This document shows, in pieces, positions 44,652 to 53,956 of a stretch of 64,000 nucleotides of DNA. The stretch comes from Klebsiella sp. RHBSTW-00484. Its GTDB lineage: Bacteria; Pseudomonadota; Gammaproteobacteria; Enterobacterales; Enterobacteriaceae. The position numbers and the translations under genes were made by a program. A model generated the notes under the pieces. It saw only the letters and a list, made by a program, of their open reading frames with translations, was not told the DNA's origin and ran no database searches. The DNA lies in assembly GCF_013705725.1 (NCBI RefSeq), contig NZ_CP055481.1, positions 6,076,001 through 6,140,000 of the forward strand, read 5' to 3'. The stretch's first letter is position 1, and each line of letters opens with the position of its first letter.

Positions 44652-45487
44652 GGTGGGCATATGAAAATCCAGAGTAAACGCGTCTGGCTGGCCGGCGGAT
44701 TCTATCCGGCGCAGTTAACGCTGGAAAATGGACTGATCAGCGACATCACGCTGGGATTGAGCGAAAATGCCGATCACGACTACGGTTCCCGGCGCATTAT
44801 ACCCGGTCTTATTGATACCCATGCCCACGGGGCCTGGGACTACGACACCAACGAAAACGACCCTGAAGGTCTACGGCGCTGGACATCGCGTTTACCGGAA
44901 GAGGGCGTCACCGCATTTTGCCCCACCACGGTCACCGATGAAGATACAACCCTGCTGGCCGCACTGGAAAACATCTCTCAGGTGATGGATGAAGGTTATC
45001 AGGGCGCGGAAATTCTCGGTATCCATCTGGAAGGACCATTTCTCAGCCAGATCTACCGTGGCGCACAGCCGGAAAAACAGATTCGTCCTGCCAGCGTCAG
45101 CGAGTTTCAGGCTTTTGAGCGTGCGGCCCATGGGCGCATTATCGCCATCAGCCTCGCGCCGGAAGAAGATGCCGAATTTGCCCTAACGCGTTACTGCGCG
45201 CAAAAAGGGATCGTGGTCAATATGGGCCATTCGGATGCCTCCTTCGAGCAGGCGGTGGAAGCCGTTGCCAATGGCGCAAAAAATGTGACTCACGTGTTTA
45301 ACGGAATGGCGAAATATGTCAATCGTGAACCCGGGCTTTTAGGGGCTGCGCTGCGCCTCGACGGCCTGTACGGCGAAGTGATTGCCGACGGTATTTTCGT
45401 CAGTCTGGTCTCCGCATCTAATCTTTATCGGGTGATGCCTCTAATTAGTTGAATCTGATGTATAATGCGGGCTTTTGAGGTTCTTTC

Positions 45488-45760
45488 ATGGCCAGCGTTA
45501 ACATTCATTGTCCTCGTTGTCAGTCTGCACAGGTCTACCGCCATGGTCAGAACCCTAAAGGCCATGACAGATTTCGCTGCCGTGACTGCCACCGCGTTTT
45601 TCAGCTCACTTACACTTATGAGGCCCGTAAGCCGGGCATTAAAGAGCTGATCACTGAAATGGCCTTCAATGGCGCCGGGGTTCGCGATACCGCCAGAACA
45701 CTGAAAATTGGCATTAACACCGTCATCCGGACTTTAAAAAACTCACGCCAAAGCGAATAA
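45488..45760 (+). CDS. insA: IS1-family InsA regulatory protein
   Basis: 90 residues (MASVNIHCPRCQSAQVYRHG). An N-terminal zinc ribbon with CPRC and CRDC cysteines is followed by a helix-turn-helix (GVRDTARTLKIGINTVIRTL). In IS1, InsA binds the ends and represses transposition. Its last codons overlap the slippery sequence that gives the transposase. Confidence 0.95.
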   Translation: MASVNIHCPRCQSAQVYRHGQNPKGHDRFRCRDCHRVFQLTYTYEARKPGIKELITEMAFNGAGVRDTARTLKIGINTVIRTLKNSRQSE

Positions 45761-46182
45761 CGTCTTCGCCCGTTGCTCATGCTGATGTGGCGCTTATCTG
45801 CGAACTTGATGAGCAATGGAGTTTCGTTGGCAGTAAAGCCCGGCAACACTGGCTCTGGTACGCGTATAACACCAAAACAGGGGGTGTACTGGCCTACACT
45901 TTTGGTCCCCGTACCGATGAAACCTGCCGGGAACTACTGACACTGCTTACGCCATTCAACATCGGCATGATCACCAGCGACGACTGGGGCAGCTATGGCC
46001 GGGAGGTGCCGAAGGATAAGCATCTGACCGGAAAAATATTCACCCAACGGATTGAGCGCAATAACCTGACGCTGCGCACCCGCATTAAGCGCTTGGCTCG
46101 TAAAACAATCTGCTTCTCGCGTTCAGTAGAGATCCACGAAAAAGTCATCGGGACGTTTATTGAAAAACACATGTTCTACTAA
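45488..46182 (+). CDS. insAB': IS1-family InsAB' transposase (programmed -1 frameshift)
   Basis: A -1 shift on AAAAAAC at 45736-45742 joins InsA to the insB frame without an intervening stop. The fused protein carries the DDE catalytic residues in CELDEQWSFVG, SDDWGSYG and VEIHEKVIG, and the arginine-rich QRIERNNLTLR. All three acidic residues are intact, so the element could still move. The insB frame alone has a GTG at 45787, but translation by frameshifting is the known mechanism in IS1. Confidence 0.9.
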
Positions 46183-46611
46183 TTGGAAGCATCACCCTTT
46201 ATCGCATCAAAAATGATGATGACGTCATTATGATTAGCGATTCGATGAAAGCAAAAGGGTGCCCACCCGGTCGCTATATGTTCGGTGGGGAACCGATGAT
46301 TTTAGGCGAAGATGGCGCAACGCGACGTGAAAACGGCGTGCTGGTCGGCAGCACGTTAAAACTTAATCGCGGACTCTATAATATGGTCGAAGACGCGATG
46401 GTACCTTTTGGCGCGGCATTAAAATCCTGCACGATTAATCCAGCCCGACTTTTAGGGTTAGATAATCATAAAGGTAAATTACAACGCGGTTTTGATGCCG
46501 ACATTGTCGTATTAGAAGATGATTACCAGGTCAATACAACTTATTGCAAAGGAGTCATCGCCTATTCCGTAAATTAAGAATAGTTTTATCGACCTGACAT
46601 CACATAATTAA

Positions 46612-46646
46612 GCGGTTATTACATAATAACCGCCGATTTTTTATTT
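46612..46646 (+). terminator. Terminator after the nagA-like gene
   Basis: A 10-bp perfect stem, GCGGTTATTA (46612-46621) with TAATAACCGC (46624-46633), followed by CGATTTTTTATTT. It separates the radical enzyme/nagBA operon from nagE, which therefore needs its own promoter. Confidence 0.87.
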
Positions 46647-46794
46647 CAAAAAATTAATTAAAAATCAGTCTTTTAAAGGATTTAATAAAATGCGACAGAG
46701 ATAACATTAAGTAATTTTAAATTCCCTTAAAAATAAAACCACAAAAACAATACGGCTATAGCACCGTAATACCCATCGCGGGTCAGTCAGTATA

Positions 46795-46809
46795 AATCAC
46801 CAGGTGATT
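46795..46809. promoter_or_regulatory. Palindrome upstream of the nagE-like gene
   Basis: AATCACC-A-GGTGATT is a perfect 7-bp inverted repeat 38 bp upstream of the start codon, within a 270-bp AT-rich gap. It could be an operator for the DeoR protein or a LacI/NagC-type regulator; I did not see a copy upstream of the radical enzyme gene, which weakens the DeoR idea. Confidence 0.4.
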
Positions 46810-46847
46810 ATGCTGGCTTCAGGATTTTTATTTCTAAGGGAACGACT

Positions 46848-48863
46848 ATGAATATATTGGGTTATCTCCAGAAGGTTGGCCGCGCGTTAATGGTGCCGGT
46901 CGCCACATTGCCCGCCGCAGCGATTTTAATGGGTATCGGGTATTGGATTGATCCCAATGGTTGGGGAAGTTCTAACGCCCTTGCGGCGTTATGCATTCAG
47001 TCCGGGGCCGCCATTATCGATAATATGGGCGTGCTTTTCGCTGTAGGTGTCGCTTATGGCATGTCAAAAGATAAAGACGGCGCTGCAGCGCTAGCGGGTT
47101 TCGTGGGTTTTCTCGTTTTAACCACGCTGTGTTCACCGGCCGCCGTCGCAATGATCCAGAAGATTCCTGCAGATCAGGTACCTGCTGCTTTCGGCAAGAT
47201 TAAAAACCAGTTTATCGGCATTATGGTTGGTATCATTGCCGCCGAACTTTATAACCGCTTCAGCAGCATCGAACTGCCAAAAGCACTCTCCTTCTTCAGT
47301 GGACGCCGACTGGTGCCCATCGTCACCTCTTTCGCCATGATCGTCGTGGCCTTCGCCCTGATGTTTATCTGGCCGGTGGTATTTAGCGGCCTGGTGAGCT
47401 TTGGTGAGCATATCCAGAAGCTTGGTTCGTTCGGTGCCGGGGTCTATGCCTTCTTCAACCGCCTGCTGATTCCAGTCGGTTTACACCATGCGCTCAACTC
47501 GGTGTTCTGGTTTGATGTCGCTGGAATTAATGATATTCCCAACTTCCTCGGCGGCGCGCAGTCGCTTGCCTCAGGTAAAGCGGTACTCGGTATCACTGGT
47601 CGCTACCAGGCAGGTTTCTTCCCTATTATGATGTTCGGCCTGCCGGGCGCAGCGCTGGCGATTTATCAGTGCGCGCGTGCGGAAAACAAAGCCAAAGTGC
47701 TGGGTATTATGATGGCTGGTGCCTTTGCCGCCTTCTTTACCGGCATTACCGAACCGCTGGAATTTTCCTTCATGTTCGTTGCGCCGGTACTGTACCTTAT
47801 CCACGCTGTCCTGACCGGCATCTCGGTATTCATCGCCGCCAGCATGCACTGGATTGCCGGTTTTGGCTTTAGCGCTGGTTTAGTCGATATGGTGCTCGCC
47901 TCCCGCAACCCGCTCGCCACGCAATGGTATCTGCTGATCCCAATGGGCCTGGTGTTCTTTGTTATCTACTACCTGGTCTTCCGCTTCACCATCATCAAAT
48001 TTAACCTAATGACGCCGGGCCGCGAACTGTCTGTGGACGGTAGTTGCGCCGATGGCGAAGACCTCAATGTTAGTGAAAACAAAGAGCAAAGCGCTGCGGC
48101 ACTGGCTCGCCAGTATATTGCGGCCATCGGCGGCTCTGATAACCTGACCGCTATCGATGCCTGTATCACTCGCCTGCGTTTAGGTGTTAAAGATGCCGCT
48201 CTGGTGAACGATGCGCTGGCAAGACGCCTGGGCGCCAGCGGCGTGATTCGTCTGAACAACACTAATGTGCAGATTATCGTTGGGTTTGTAGCAGAGAAAA
48301 TCGCCAATGAGATGAAAACCACCGGTCACGTCGACGCAGCAGAAGCACTGCCGGTCGCCGCGGCACCTACCGCATCCAAACCACGTACGACGACCGCCAC
48401 CACGGTTATCGCCGAACTGCTCTCCCCGGTCAGCGGCGAAGTTGTCGCCTTAGAACAGGTGCCAGACGAAGCTTTTGCCAGCAAAGCGGTCGGTGACGGT
48501 ATCGCCATCAGACCGACCAGCCCTATCGTCGTCTCTCCTGCAGCGGGTACGATCGTCAAAATCTTCAATACCAATCACGCGTTCTGCCTCGAAACCGAAA
48601 AGGGTGCGGAGATTGTGGTCCACATGGGACTGGATACCGTCGCGCTGGATGGTCAGGGGTTTAAGCGGTTAATTGAAGAAGGCGCAGAAGTCGTCGCAGG
48701 GCAGCCCATCCTTGAGATGGATCTTGAGTTTCTCAATGCAAATGTGCGTTCGATGATTAGCCCGGTGGTGTGTAGCAACATTGAAGACTTCGCCTGTCTG
48801 GAAATCAAGGCACAAGGCCAGGTTATTGCCGGGCAAACGTTGCTCTATGAGATTAAGGGATAA
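46848..48863 (+). CDS. PTS permease EIICBA, N-acetylglucosamine (NagE) type
   Basis: 671-residue single-chain PTS transporter. The IIC membrane domain (about 1-390, some ten hydrophobic segments) contains GITGRYQAGFFPIMMFGLPG and FTGITEPLEFSFMF, the sugar-binding GITEPLE motif. IIB has the phosphocysteine C439 in DACITRLRLGV. IIA (about 510-671) has the active His H592 in VVHMGLDTVALDG. The linker between IIB and IIA is Ala/Thr/Pro-rich. E. coli NagE is 648 residues with the same order. It imports a sugar as its 6-phosphate, most likely an N-acetylated amino sugar or an analogue. It follows the radical enzyme/nagBA operon after a terminator on the same strand. Confidence 0.92.
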   Translation: MNILGYLQKVGRALMVPVATLPAAAILMGIGYWIDPNGWGSSNALAALCIQSGAAIIDNMGVLFAVGVAYGMSKDKDGAAALAGFVGFLVLTTLCSPAAVAMIQKIPADQVPAAFGKIKNQFIGIMVGIIAAELYNRFSSIELPKALSFFSGRRLVPIVTSFAMIVVAFALMFIWPVVFSGLVSFGEHIQKLGSFGAGVYAFFNRLLIPVGLHHALNSVFWFDVAGINDIPNFLGGAQSLASGKAVLGITGRYQAGFFPIMMFGLPGAALAIYQCARAENKAKVLGIMMAGAFAAFFTGITEPLEFSFMFVAPVLYLIHAVLTGISVFIAASMHWIAGFGFSAGLVDMVLASRNPLATQWYLLIPMGLVFFVIYYLVFRFTIIKFNLMTPGRELSVDGSCADGEDLNVSENKEQSAAALARQYIAAIGGSDNLTAIDACITRLRLGVKDAALVNDALARRLGASGVIRLNNTNVQIIVGFVAEKIANEMKTTGHVDAAEALPVAAAPTASKPRTTTATTVIAELLSPVSGEVVALEQVPDEAFASKAVGDGIAIRPTSPIVVSPAAGTIVKIFNTNHAFCLETEKGAEIVVHMGLDTVALDGQGFKRLIEEGAEVVAGQPILEMDLEFLNANVRSMISPVVCSNIEDFACLEIKAQGQVIAGQTLLYEIKG

Positions 48864-48904
48864 ACTTACAGACAAACTTGGTTTAGATAGGGTGCCGTAT
48901 TCTT

Positions 48905-49006
48905 GTCGGGTGGCGGCTAACGCCTTACTTGACCTACAAAACCATTAATATCAGCAGATTATACACACCCCGCAGGCCCGGTAAGGCGCTAGCCGCCACC
49001 GGGCAA
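48905..49006. repeat. REP/BIME pair between nagE-like gene and yijE
   Basis: GTCGGGTGGCGGCTAACGCC (from 48905) and CAGGCCCGGTAAGGCGCTAG...CCACCGGGC (48972-49004) are REP units in opposite orientation about 35 bp apart. They occupy the gap between converging genes. Confidence 0.85.
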
Positions 49007-49026
49007 TTCCTGAGACGCACACTTTG

Positions 49027-49941
49027 TTAGCAATCTGAGACACTCTGTACCTGAACTTCGCGTTTTTTCAGGCTAATAATGGTCAGCGCCAGCACGATAA
49101 GCACGATACCTGCGCCTTCCACCAGCCCGGGGTTTTCCCCTAACAGCCACCAGGAAAAAAGTACACCGCAGACCGGCACCGCCAGGGTACTCAACCCCGC
49201 GACGCTGGCGGGCAAATTACGCAATACAAACAGCCATAGACACCAGGCCAGCGCTGTCGCCAGAACGGCGCTATATCCCAACGCCCAAAACACGCCGGGT
49301 TGCCAGTCAATGCTGCGCTGCGGCACCAGCCACGCCACCGCGCTCATCACCAGCGCGCCATACAACATCTGCCAGGTCGTCAACGCCAGCAAATCAACAT
49401 GCGGATAGCGGACATACATCCGCTTTACCACAATCGCACTGGCTCCCCAGCTCATCCCGGAGAGGATCGCCAGTAGCGCGCTTTTCATTGATGAAAAATC
49501 AAGTTGCCACGGTTGCAGCACCAGCAATAAGCCGCATGCTGCCACCCCAATCGCAGCATACTGCAACCGCCGCATGCGCTCGCCTAAAAACAGCGCCGCC
49601 ATAATCACCACCCAAAACGGCATGGTATAGCTCAGAATAGCGACCTTCCCGGCACCACCGCTAACTAACGCCCACTGTGCTAACCCCACCATACCGCAGG
49701 TCTGCAACAGGGCAATCGCCAGCGTATAGCCAAACGGCGTTGGCTGCATCCCGCGCCCGCGTAGGAACAAAACGATAAGCAGCAAAGCGGCACCCAAAAT
49801 ACAGCGTAGCGCGGTAAAATCGAACGCGCCGATATAGAGCGTCACCTGCTTCATCGCAATCCAGCTGTAGCTCCAGATAAGCGTCAGAATAATCAGGCCG
49901 CCGAAGGCCCGCAGGCTGCTGTTCCCTGCCATAGTTATCAT
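49027..49941 (-). CDS. yijE: EamA-family transporter YijE
   Basis: 304-residue DMT/EamA protein with ten transmembrane segments in two EamA repeats (first [21 protein letters not shown], second [17 protein letters not shown]). Matches E. coli YijE, described as a cystine exporter. The ATG at 49941 and one three codons in ([11 protein letters not shown]) are both possible. In E. coli katG lies between yijE and metF; here yijE and metF are adjacent and katG is absent. Confidence 0.94.
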   Translation of the reverse strand: MITMAGNSSLRAFGGLIILTLIWSYSWIAMKQVTLYIGAFDFTALRCILGAALLLIVLFLRGRGMQPTPFGYTLAIALLQTCGMVGLAQWALVSGGAGKVAILSYTMPFWVVIMAALFLGERMRRLQYAAIGVAACGLLLVLQPWQLDFSSMKSALLAILSGMSWGASAIVVKRMYVRYPHVDLLALTTWQMLYGALVMSAVAWLVPQRSIDWQPGVFWALGYSAVLATALAWCLWLFVLRNLPASVAGLSTLAVPVCGVLFSWWLLGENPGLVEGAGIVLIVLALTIISLKKREVQVQSVSDC

Positions 49942-49999
49942 CTATCCGTTATGAAGATTTTGCGGGCACTATACTCGCTTTACTGACGGGGCGATAAAC

Positions 50000-50031
50000 C
50001 AAAAGCGGCGACGAAGGAGGTTCGTCGCCGC
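50000..50031 (-). terminator. Terminator of metF
   Basis: A perfect 11-bp stem, GCGGCGACGAA (50005-50015) with TTCGTCGCCGC (50021-50031). On the minus strand it is followed by TTTTGGTTT. 36 bp after the metF stop. Confidence 0.85.
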
Positions 50032-50066
50032 AGAGCAGAGAAAGCGGGGATAAATCTAAATCTTAC

Positions 50067-50957
<891 letters not shown>

Positions 50958-50996
50958 TTACCTCATCAATCGCATTTTATTGTTTGTTGTGTTCGC

Positions 50997-51027
50997 GAAC
51001 TTCTATACGTTTAGACGTCCAGATGTA
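50997..51027 (-). promoter_or_regulatory. MetJ operator (met boxes) of metF
   Basis: On the metF strand tandem octamers similar to AGACGTCT run across ACATCTGG, ACGTCTAA and ACGTATAG, 43-73 bp upstream of the start. Arranged as at E. coli metF, where the MetJ-SAM repressor binds in tandem. Confidence 0.85.
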
Positions 51028-51350
51028 AAAATGACGGAAAAGAGCGCAGGCGTCAATAGAAAAATCTGCGTAAAGAGTGAGGAATATTCAGGCAAGTTGA
51101 AAAAAGCTCATCTGTTTTCGAGCCGCTTGACCTGCGCCTGTCAACCAGCAGCAGCAAACTCTCAGCAAATTAGGATTTTTTTATCCGCACAATTTTGAAG
51201 CACTTCAAATAATCACAATTTCCCCCGATCCGATGATGAAAATGAGGTTGCGATGAAATCAGCCTTGTCCCACGATAAGTATAACGTTCTACTAAAACGT
51301 TCTACTTAATAAAAATAACGCAACATTGCGTCTTCATCGGGGGAATCAGC
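51028..51350. other. Intergenic region between metF and the PTS IIBC gene
   Basis: About 320 bp without a gene. The left end belongs to the metF promoter. A 55-bp AT-rich stretch near 51190-51260 and a tandem operator-like repeat near 51283-51306 belong to the PTS gene. Its ribosome site is the GGGGGAA run at 51339-51345. The short open frame across the middle has no family resemblance. Confidence 0.6.
51283..51306. promoter_or_regulatory. Tandem operator-like repeat upstream of the PTS gene
   Basis: The 11-bp sequence AACGTTCTACT occurs twice, at 51283-51293 and 51296-51306, each with the palindromic AACGTT core (central CG) common to LacI/GalR-family operators. The 13-bp spacing is a little over one helical turn. 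The likely ligand is the LacI-family protein encoded just after the PTS gene. MalI in E. coli uses a similar AAACGTTT-type core. Confidence 0.65.
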
Positions 51351-52850
51351 ATGGGTCTGATATCAGGGTTCATAAAGTCATTATCAAAATTGTCGATGAT
51401 TGGCCGGGCATTAATGCTGCCAATCTCACTTCTGCCCGCGGCGGGCTTACTGCTGGCTTTCGGCGATAAATTCCATTTACCGCTGATGATGAACGCAGGC
51501 GGGGTCATCTTTGATAACCTCCCGATGCTGTTCGCTATCGGTTCTGCGGTTGGTCTGGCATCGGAATCAGGTATCGCCGCGCTTTCCGCCGCCGTTTCCG
51601 TTTTCGTCACCAATATCACCATCGGTACCGTGCTGAGCATTACGCCGGAGATGGCGTCCCAGGGCGGAAAATATGCCATGGTGGTCGGCATCCCCACGCT
51701 GCAAATGGGGGTCTTTGGCGGGTTAATTTGCGGCATCCTTGCCGCCTGGTGCTACAACCGCTTCCACTCATTGCAGCTGCCTGAGTTCCTGGGTTTCTTT
51801 TCCGGCAAACGTTTTGTGGCAATCGCCACCGCCTTCCTGTCATTTATTCTTGGCCTGCTGCTGCCGTATATCTGGGAGCATATCCAGTCGGGCATCGATG
51901 CATTATCGGTAGTCATCAACGGCGATAACCAGGCGGCGTCGACCTTTATCTTTGGTCTTGTTGAACGTGCGCTCATCCCGCTCGGCCTGCACCATATCTG
52001 GTATCCCTCTTTCTGGTACTCTTTCGGCGACTTTACAACCCAGAGCGGCCAAATGATCCACGGCGACCAGACTATCTGGTTCAAAATGCTGGAAGAAGGC
52101 GTGAAATCGTTCAGTTCCGATAGCTATCAAAACGCCGGTAAATTCATGCAGGGCGAATTCCCGCTGATGCTGTTCGCGCTGCCGGCAGCCTGCCTGGCGA
52201 TGTACCATGAAGCGCATACCAAAAATAAGAAAATCGCGGCCGGTATTCTCTTTTCCGCCGCCCTGACCTGCTTCCTGACAGGTATTACCGAACCGGTTGA
52301 ATTCACCTTTATTTTCGTCGCCCCGATTTTGTATGTGTTCAACGCCATCATGGCGGGCCTGTCTTATATGGCCATGTACCTGCTGCACGCACATATCGCC
52401 AAGTCGTTTTCTGCCGGGCTTATCGACTACATCTCCTTTGGCATCCTGCCATCGTTGAATGGCTACCAGACCAACTTCCTGAGCGCAGTGTTTGTTGGCG
52501 TGCCGATGGCGCTGATTTATTATTTCACCTTCCGTTTCGTCATCCGTCGTTTTGATGTTAAAACACCGGGCAGAACTGAAGTGACCGTGACCGCTGATGA
52601 CAAAACCGATGCCGAGCTGGCAACGGAGATCATCAACCTGCTCGGCGGCGCGAAAAATATTGATTCTGTCGGTTCCTGCATCACCCGACTTCGCCTGGAA
52701 GTTGCCCAGCGAGACGCTGTCGATAAAGATGGCCTGAATGGAATTGGCGCACGCGGGGTGGTATTTGTCGGCGATAATGGCATCCAGGTTATTTTTGGTG
52801 CCAGAGCGCAATTTATCGCACAAACCCTGTCGGGGATGATTGGCAAATAA
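51351..52850 (+). CDS. PTS EIIBC permease of the glucose/maltose (PtsG/MalX) type
   Basis: 499 residues. The IIC domain (about 1-400) carries IGLP-type segments, GLHHIWYPSFWY and FLTGITEPVEFTFIF; the IIB domain has C443 in SVGSCITRLRLEV. There is no IIA domain, so phosphate should come from the cytosolic IIA-Glc (Crr). Sugar import is coupled to phosphorylation; the sugar is probably a glucoside or glucose-like sugar, but is not identifiable from sequence alone. A LacI-family gene follows 91 bp downstream. No hydrolase accompanies the pair. It is part of the insertion between metL and metF. Confidence 0.92.
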   Translation: MGLISGFIKSLSKLSMIGRALMLPISLLPAAGLLLAFGDKFHLPLMMNAGGVIFDNLPMLFAIGSAVGLASESGIAALSAAVSVFVTNITIGTVLSITPEMASQGGKYAMVVGIPTLQMGVFGGLICGILAAWCYNRFHSLQLPEFLGFFSGKRFVAIATAFLSFILGLLLPYIWEHIQSGIDALSVVINGDNQAASTFIFGLVERALIPLGLHHIWYPSFWYSFGDFTTQSGQMIHGDQTIWFKMLEEGVKSFSSDSYQNAGKFMQGEFPLMLFALPAACLAMYHEAHTKNKKIAAGILFSAALTCFLTGITEPVEFTFIFVAPILYVFNAIMAGLSYMAMYLLHAHIAKSFSAGLIDYISFGILPSLNGYQTNFLSAVFVGVPMALIYYFTFRFVIRRFDVKTPGRTEVTVTADDKTDAELATEIINLLGGAKNIDSVGSCITRLRLEVAQRDAVDKDGLNGIGARGVVFVGDNGIQVIFGARAQFIAQTLSGMIGK

Positions 52851-52870
52851 TCAGAAGGTGTTATGGTGTG

Positions 52871-52907
52871 GAAGATCGCCCGTCCCTGGCAGGCGATCTT
52901 CTTCTAT
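52871..52907 (+). terminator. Hairpin terminator between the PTS gene and the LacI gene
   Basis: A 10-bp perfect stem, GAAGATCGCC (52871-52880) with GGCGATCTTC (52892-52901), followed by TTCTATCTG. The U-run is weak; partial readthrough into the regulator is likely. Confidence 0.65.
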
Positions 52908-52941
52908 CTGACTGTCATAAAAGAGTTTTCAGGGAGAGATT

Positions 52942-53952
52942 TTGAAGAAAGTCAGCATCATTGATGTCGCTAAAATGGCGGGGGTTTCCGTTTCGACGGT
53001 ATCGTTAGTACTGCGTCAGAAAGGGAAAATATCCGAAGCCACCATTGAAAAAGTCAATGCTGTTATCAACGAACTGGGGTACGTCCATAACGTTGCCGCT
53101 GCGAACCTGCGCTCGAATACCTCCAATCTTATCGGCCTGATATTGCGCGATTTCAGCGACAGCTTTTCTATCAAAGTCATGGCCAGCATCGTGCAGGAAC
53201 TGGAAACCCAGGGTTATATGGTTTTCCTCGGCCAGCCGCGCGACGATAGTGAATATCTCGAACGTTGCTTACTCTCTTTCAAACAGCAGGGCGTCGCAGG
53301 GGTGATTTATCTGGCCTCCGACTCCGCCACCTTGCCCACCCCGCTGCTTCAGTACCCGCTTCCGCTGGTTATCGTGTCACAGACGCCGCTGGCAGAAAGT
53401 TGCAATCAGGTTGTTCGCGATAACCGCCAGGCGGCGAGCCTTGCCACGCGCTATTTGATCGAACGCGGGCACCGTTACATTGCCTATATTGGCGGTCAGG
53501 AAAACGATCTCATCCGCCAGCAGCGCCTGTTGGGTTTTCGCTCCGTGCTGGACAAGTACGACATGACGATGCGCGACGAATTCATGCCGGCATGCAGTAA
53601 CGATACCCAGGCCGCCAGCGTTGCCACGCGCCAGCTGCTCGAGAAAAACAACGCCATCACCGCGTTGCTCTGCCACTCCCCGGACGCCATGATCGGTTGC
53701 CTCAGCGGGATTAACCAGGTGGGGCGAACCGTCGGTAAAGATGTATTCCTTACCCAACAGGTTGCGCTGGTCGGCTTTGAAGACATGATGCACGTGAATT
53801 TGACCTCACCCTCCTTTACTTACGTCTCTTCGGCTAGCGAAGAAACCGGGCGTCAGGCGGCAACCCTGATAACGCGGAAGATCAAAGAGCCAACGCTGCA
53901 AACGCAGAGCATCACGCTTTCCGGGCAACTGGTGGCGAGAGAATCCGCCTGA
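52942..53952 (+). CDS. LacI-family regulator, MalI-like
   Basis: 336 residues with a TTG start preceded by GGGAGAG. Helix-turn-helix plus hinge: VSIIDVAKMAGVSVSTVSLVLRQ at the N-terminus and AAANLRSNTSNLIGLI as the hinge helix, then a periplasmic-binding-like sugar domain (LVGFEDMMHVNLTSPSF near the end). Domain order and neighbour are like E. coli MalI beside malX. It probably represses the PTS gene through the AACGTT repeats. It converges with the LysR gene; the two stop codons are 4 bp apart. Confidence 0.92.
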   Translation: MKKVSIIDVAKMAGVSVSTVSLVLRQKGKISEATIEKVNAVINELGYVHNVAAANLRSNTSNLIGLILRDFSDSFSIKVMASIVQELETQGYMVFLGQPRDDSEYLERCLLSFKQQGVAGVIYLASDSATLPTPLLQYPLPLVIVSQTPLAESCNQVVRDNRQAASLATRYLIERGHRYIAYIGGQENDLIRQQRLLGFRSVLDKYDMTMRDEFMPACSNDTQAASVATRQLLEKNNAITALLCHSPDAMIGCLSGINQVGRTVGKDVFLTQQVALVGFEDMMHVNLTSPSFTYVSSASEETGRQAATLITRKIKEPTLQTQSITLSGQLVARESA

Positions 53953-53956
53953 TGCG

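Larger units (their letters stand above)
45431..46196 (+). mobile_element. IS1-family insertion sequence
   Basis: 766 bp. The ends GGTGATGCCTCTAATTAG (45431-45448) and the complement of CTAATTGGAAGCATCACC (46179-46196) form imperfect inverted repeats beginning GGTGATGC, as in IS1. It is flanked by an identical 8-bp target duplication CTTTATCG (45423-45430 and 46197-46204). Two overlapping frames, insA and insB, are joined by an A6C slippery site. Both ends, the frames and the exact target copies look intact, which points to a recent insertion. The protein sequences differ from the canonical E. coli IS1 copy, so this is another family member. Confidence 0.97.
44661..46577 (+). pseudogene. N-acetylglucosamine-6-phosphate deacetylase-like gene interrupted by IS1
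   Basis: The 5' part (44661-45430) encodes 257 residues and then reads into the insertion element, where it stops at 45452. The 3' part (46205-46577) continues in the same frame. Removing the 766-bp element and one 8-bp target copy (774 bp, divisible by 3) restores an uninterrupted 380-codon frame, the length of NagA (382 in E. coli). Metal and catalytic motifs: DTHAHG (HxH, residues 54-56), HLEGPF, the His in NMGHSDASFE, the His in THVFNGM and the Asp in IMISDSMKA. The HxH pair is absent in E. coli NagA, which has Gln/Asn there. Fourth gene of the radical enzyme operon. Probably non-functional now unless the element excises precisely. Confidence 0.93.

Noticed and set aside
46795..46809. DeoR operator shared by nagE and the radical enzyme operon
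   Set aside because: A matching palindrome was not found upstream of the radical enzyme gene, so shared control by this site is not supported.
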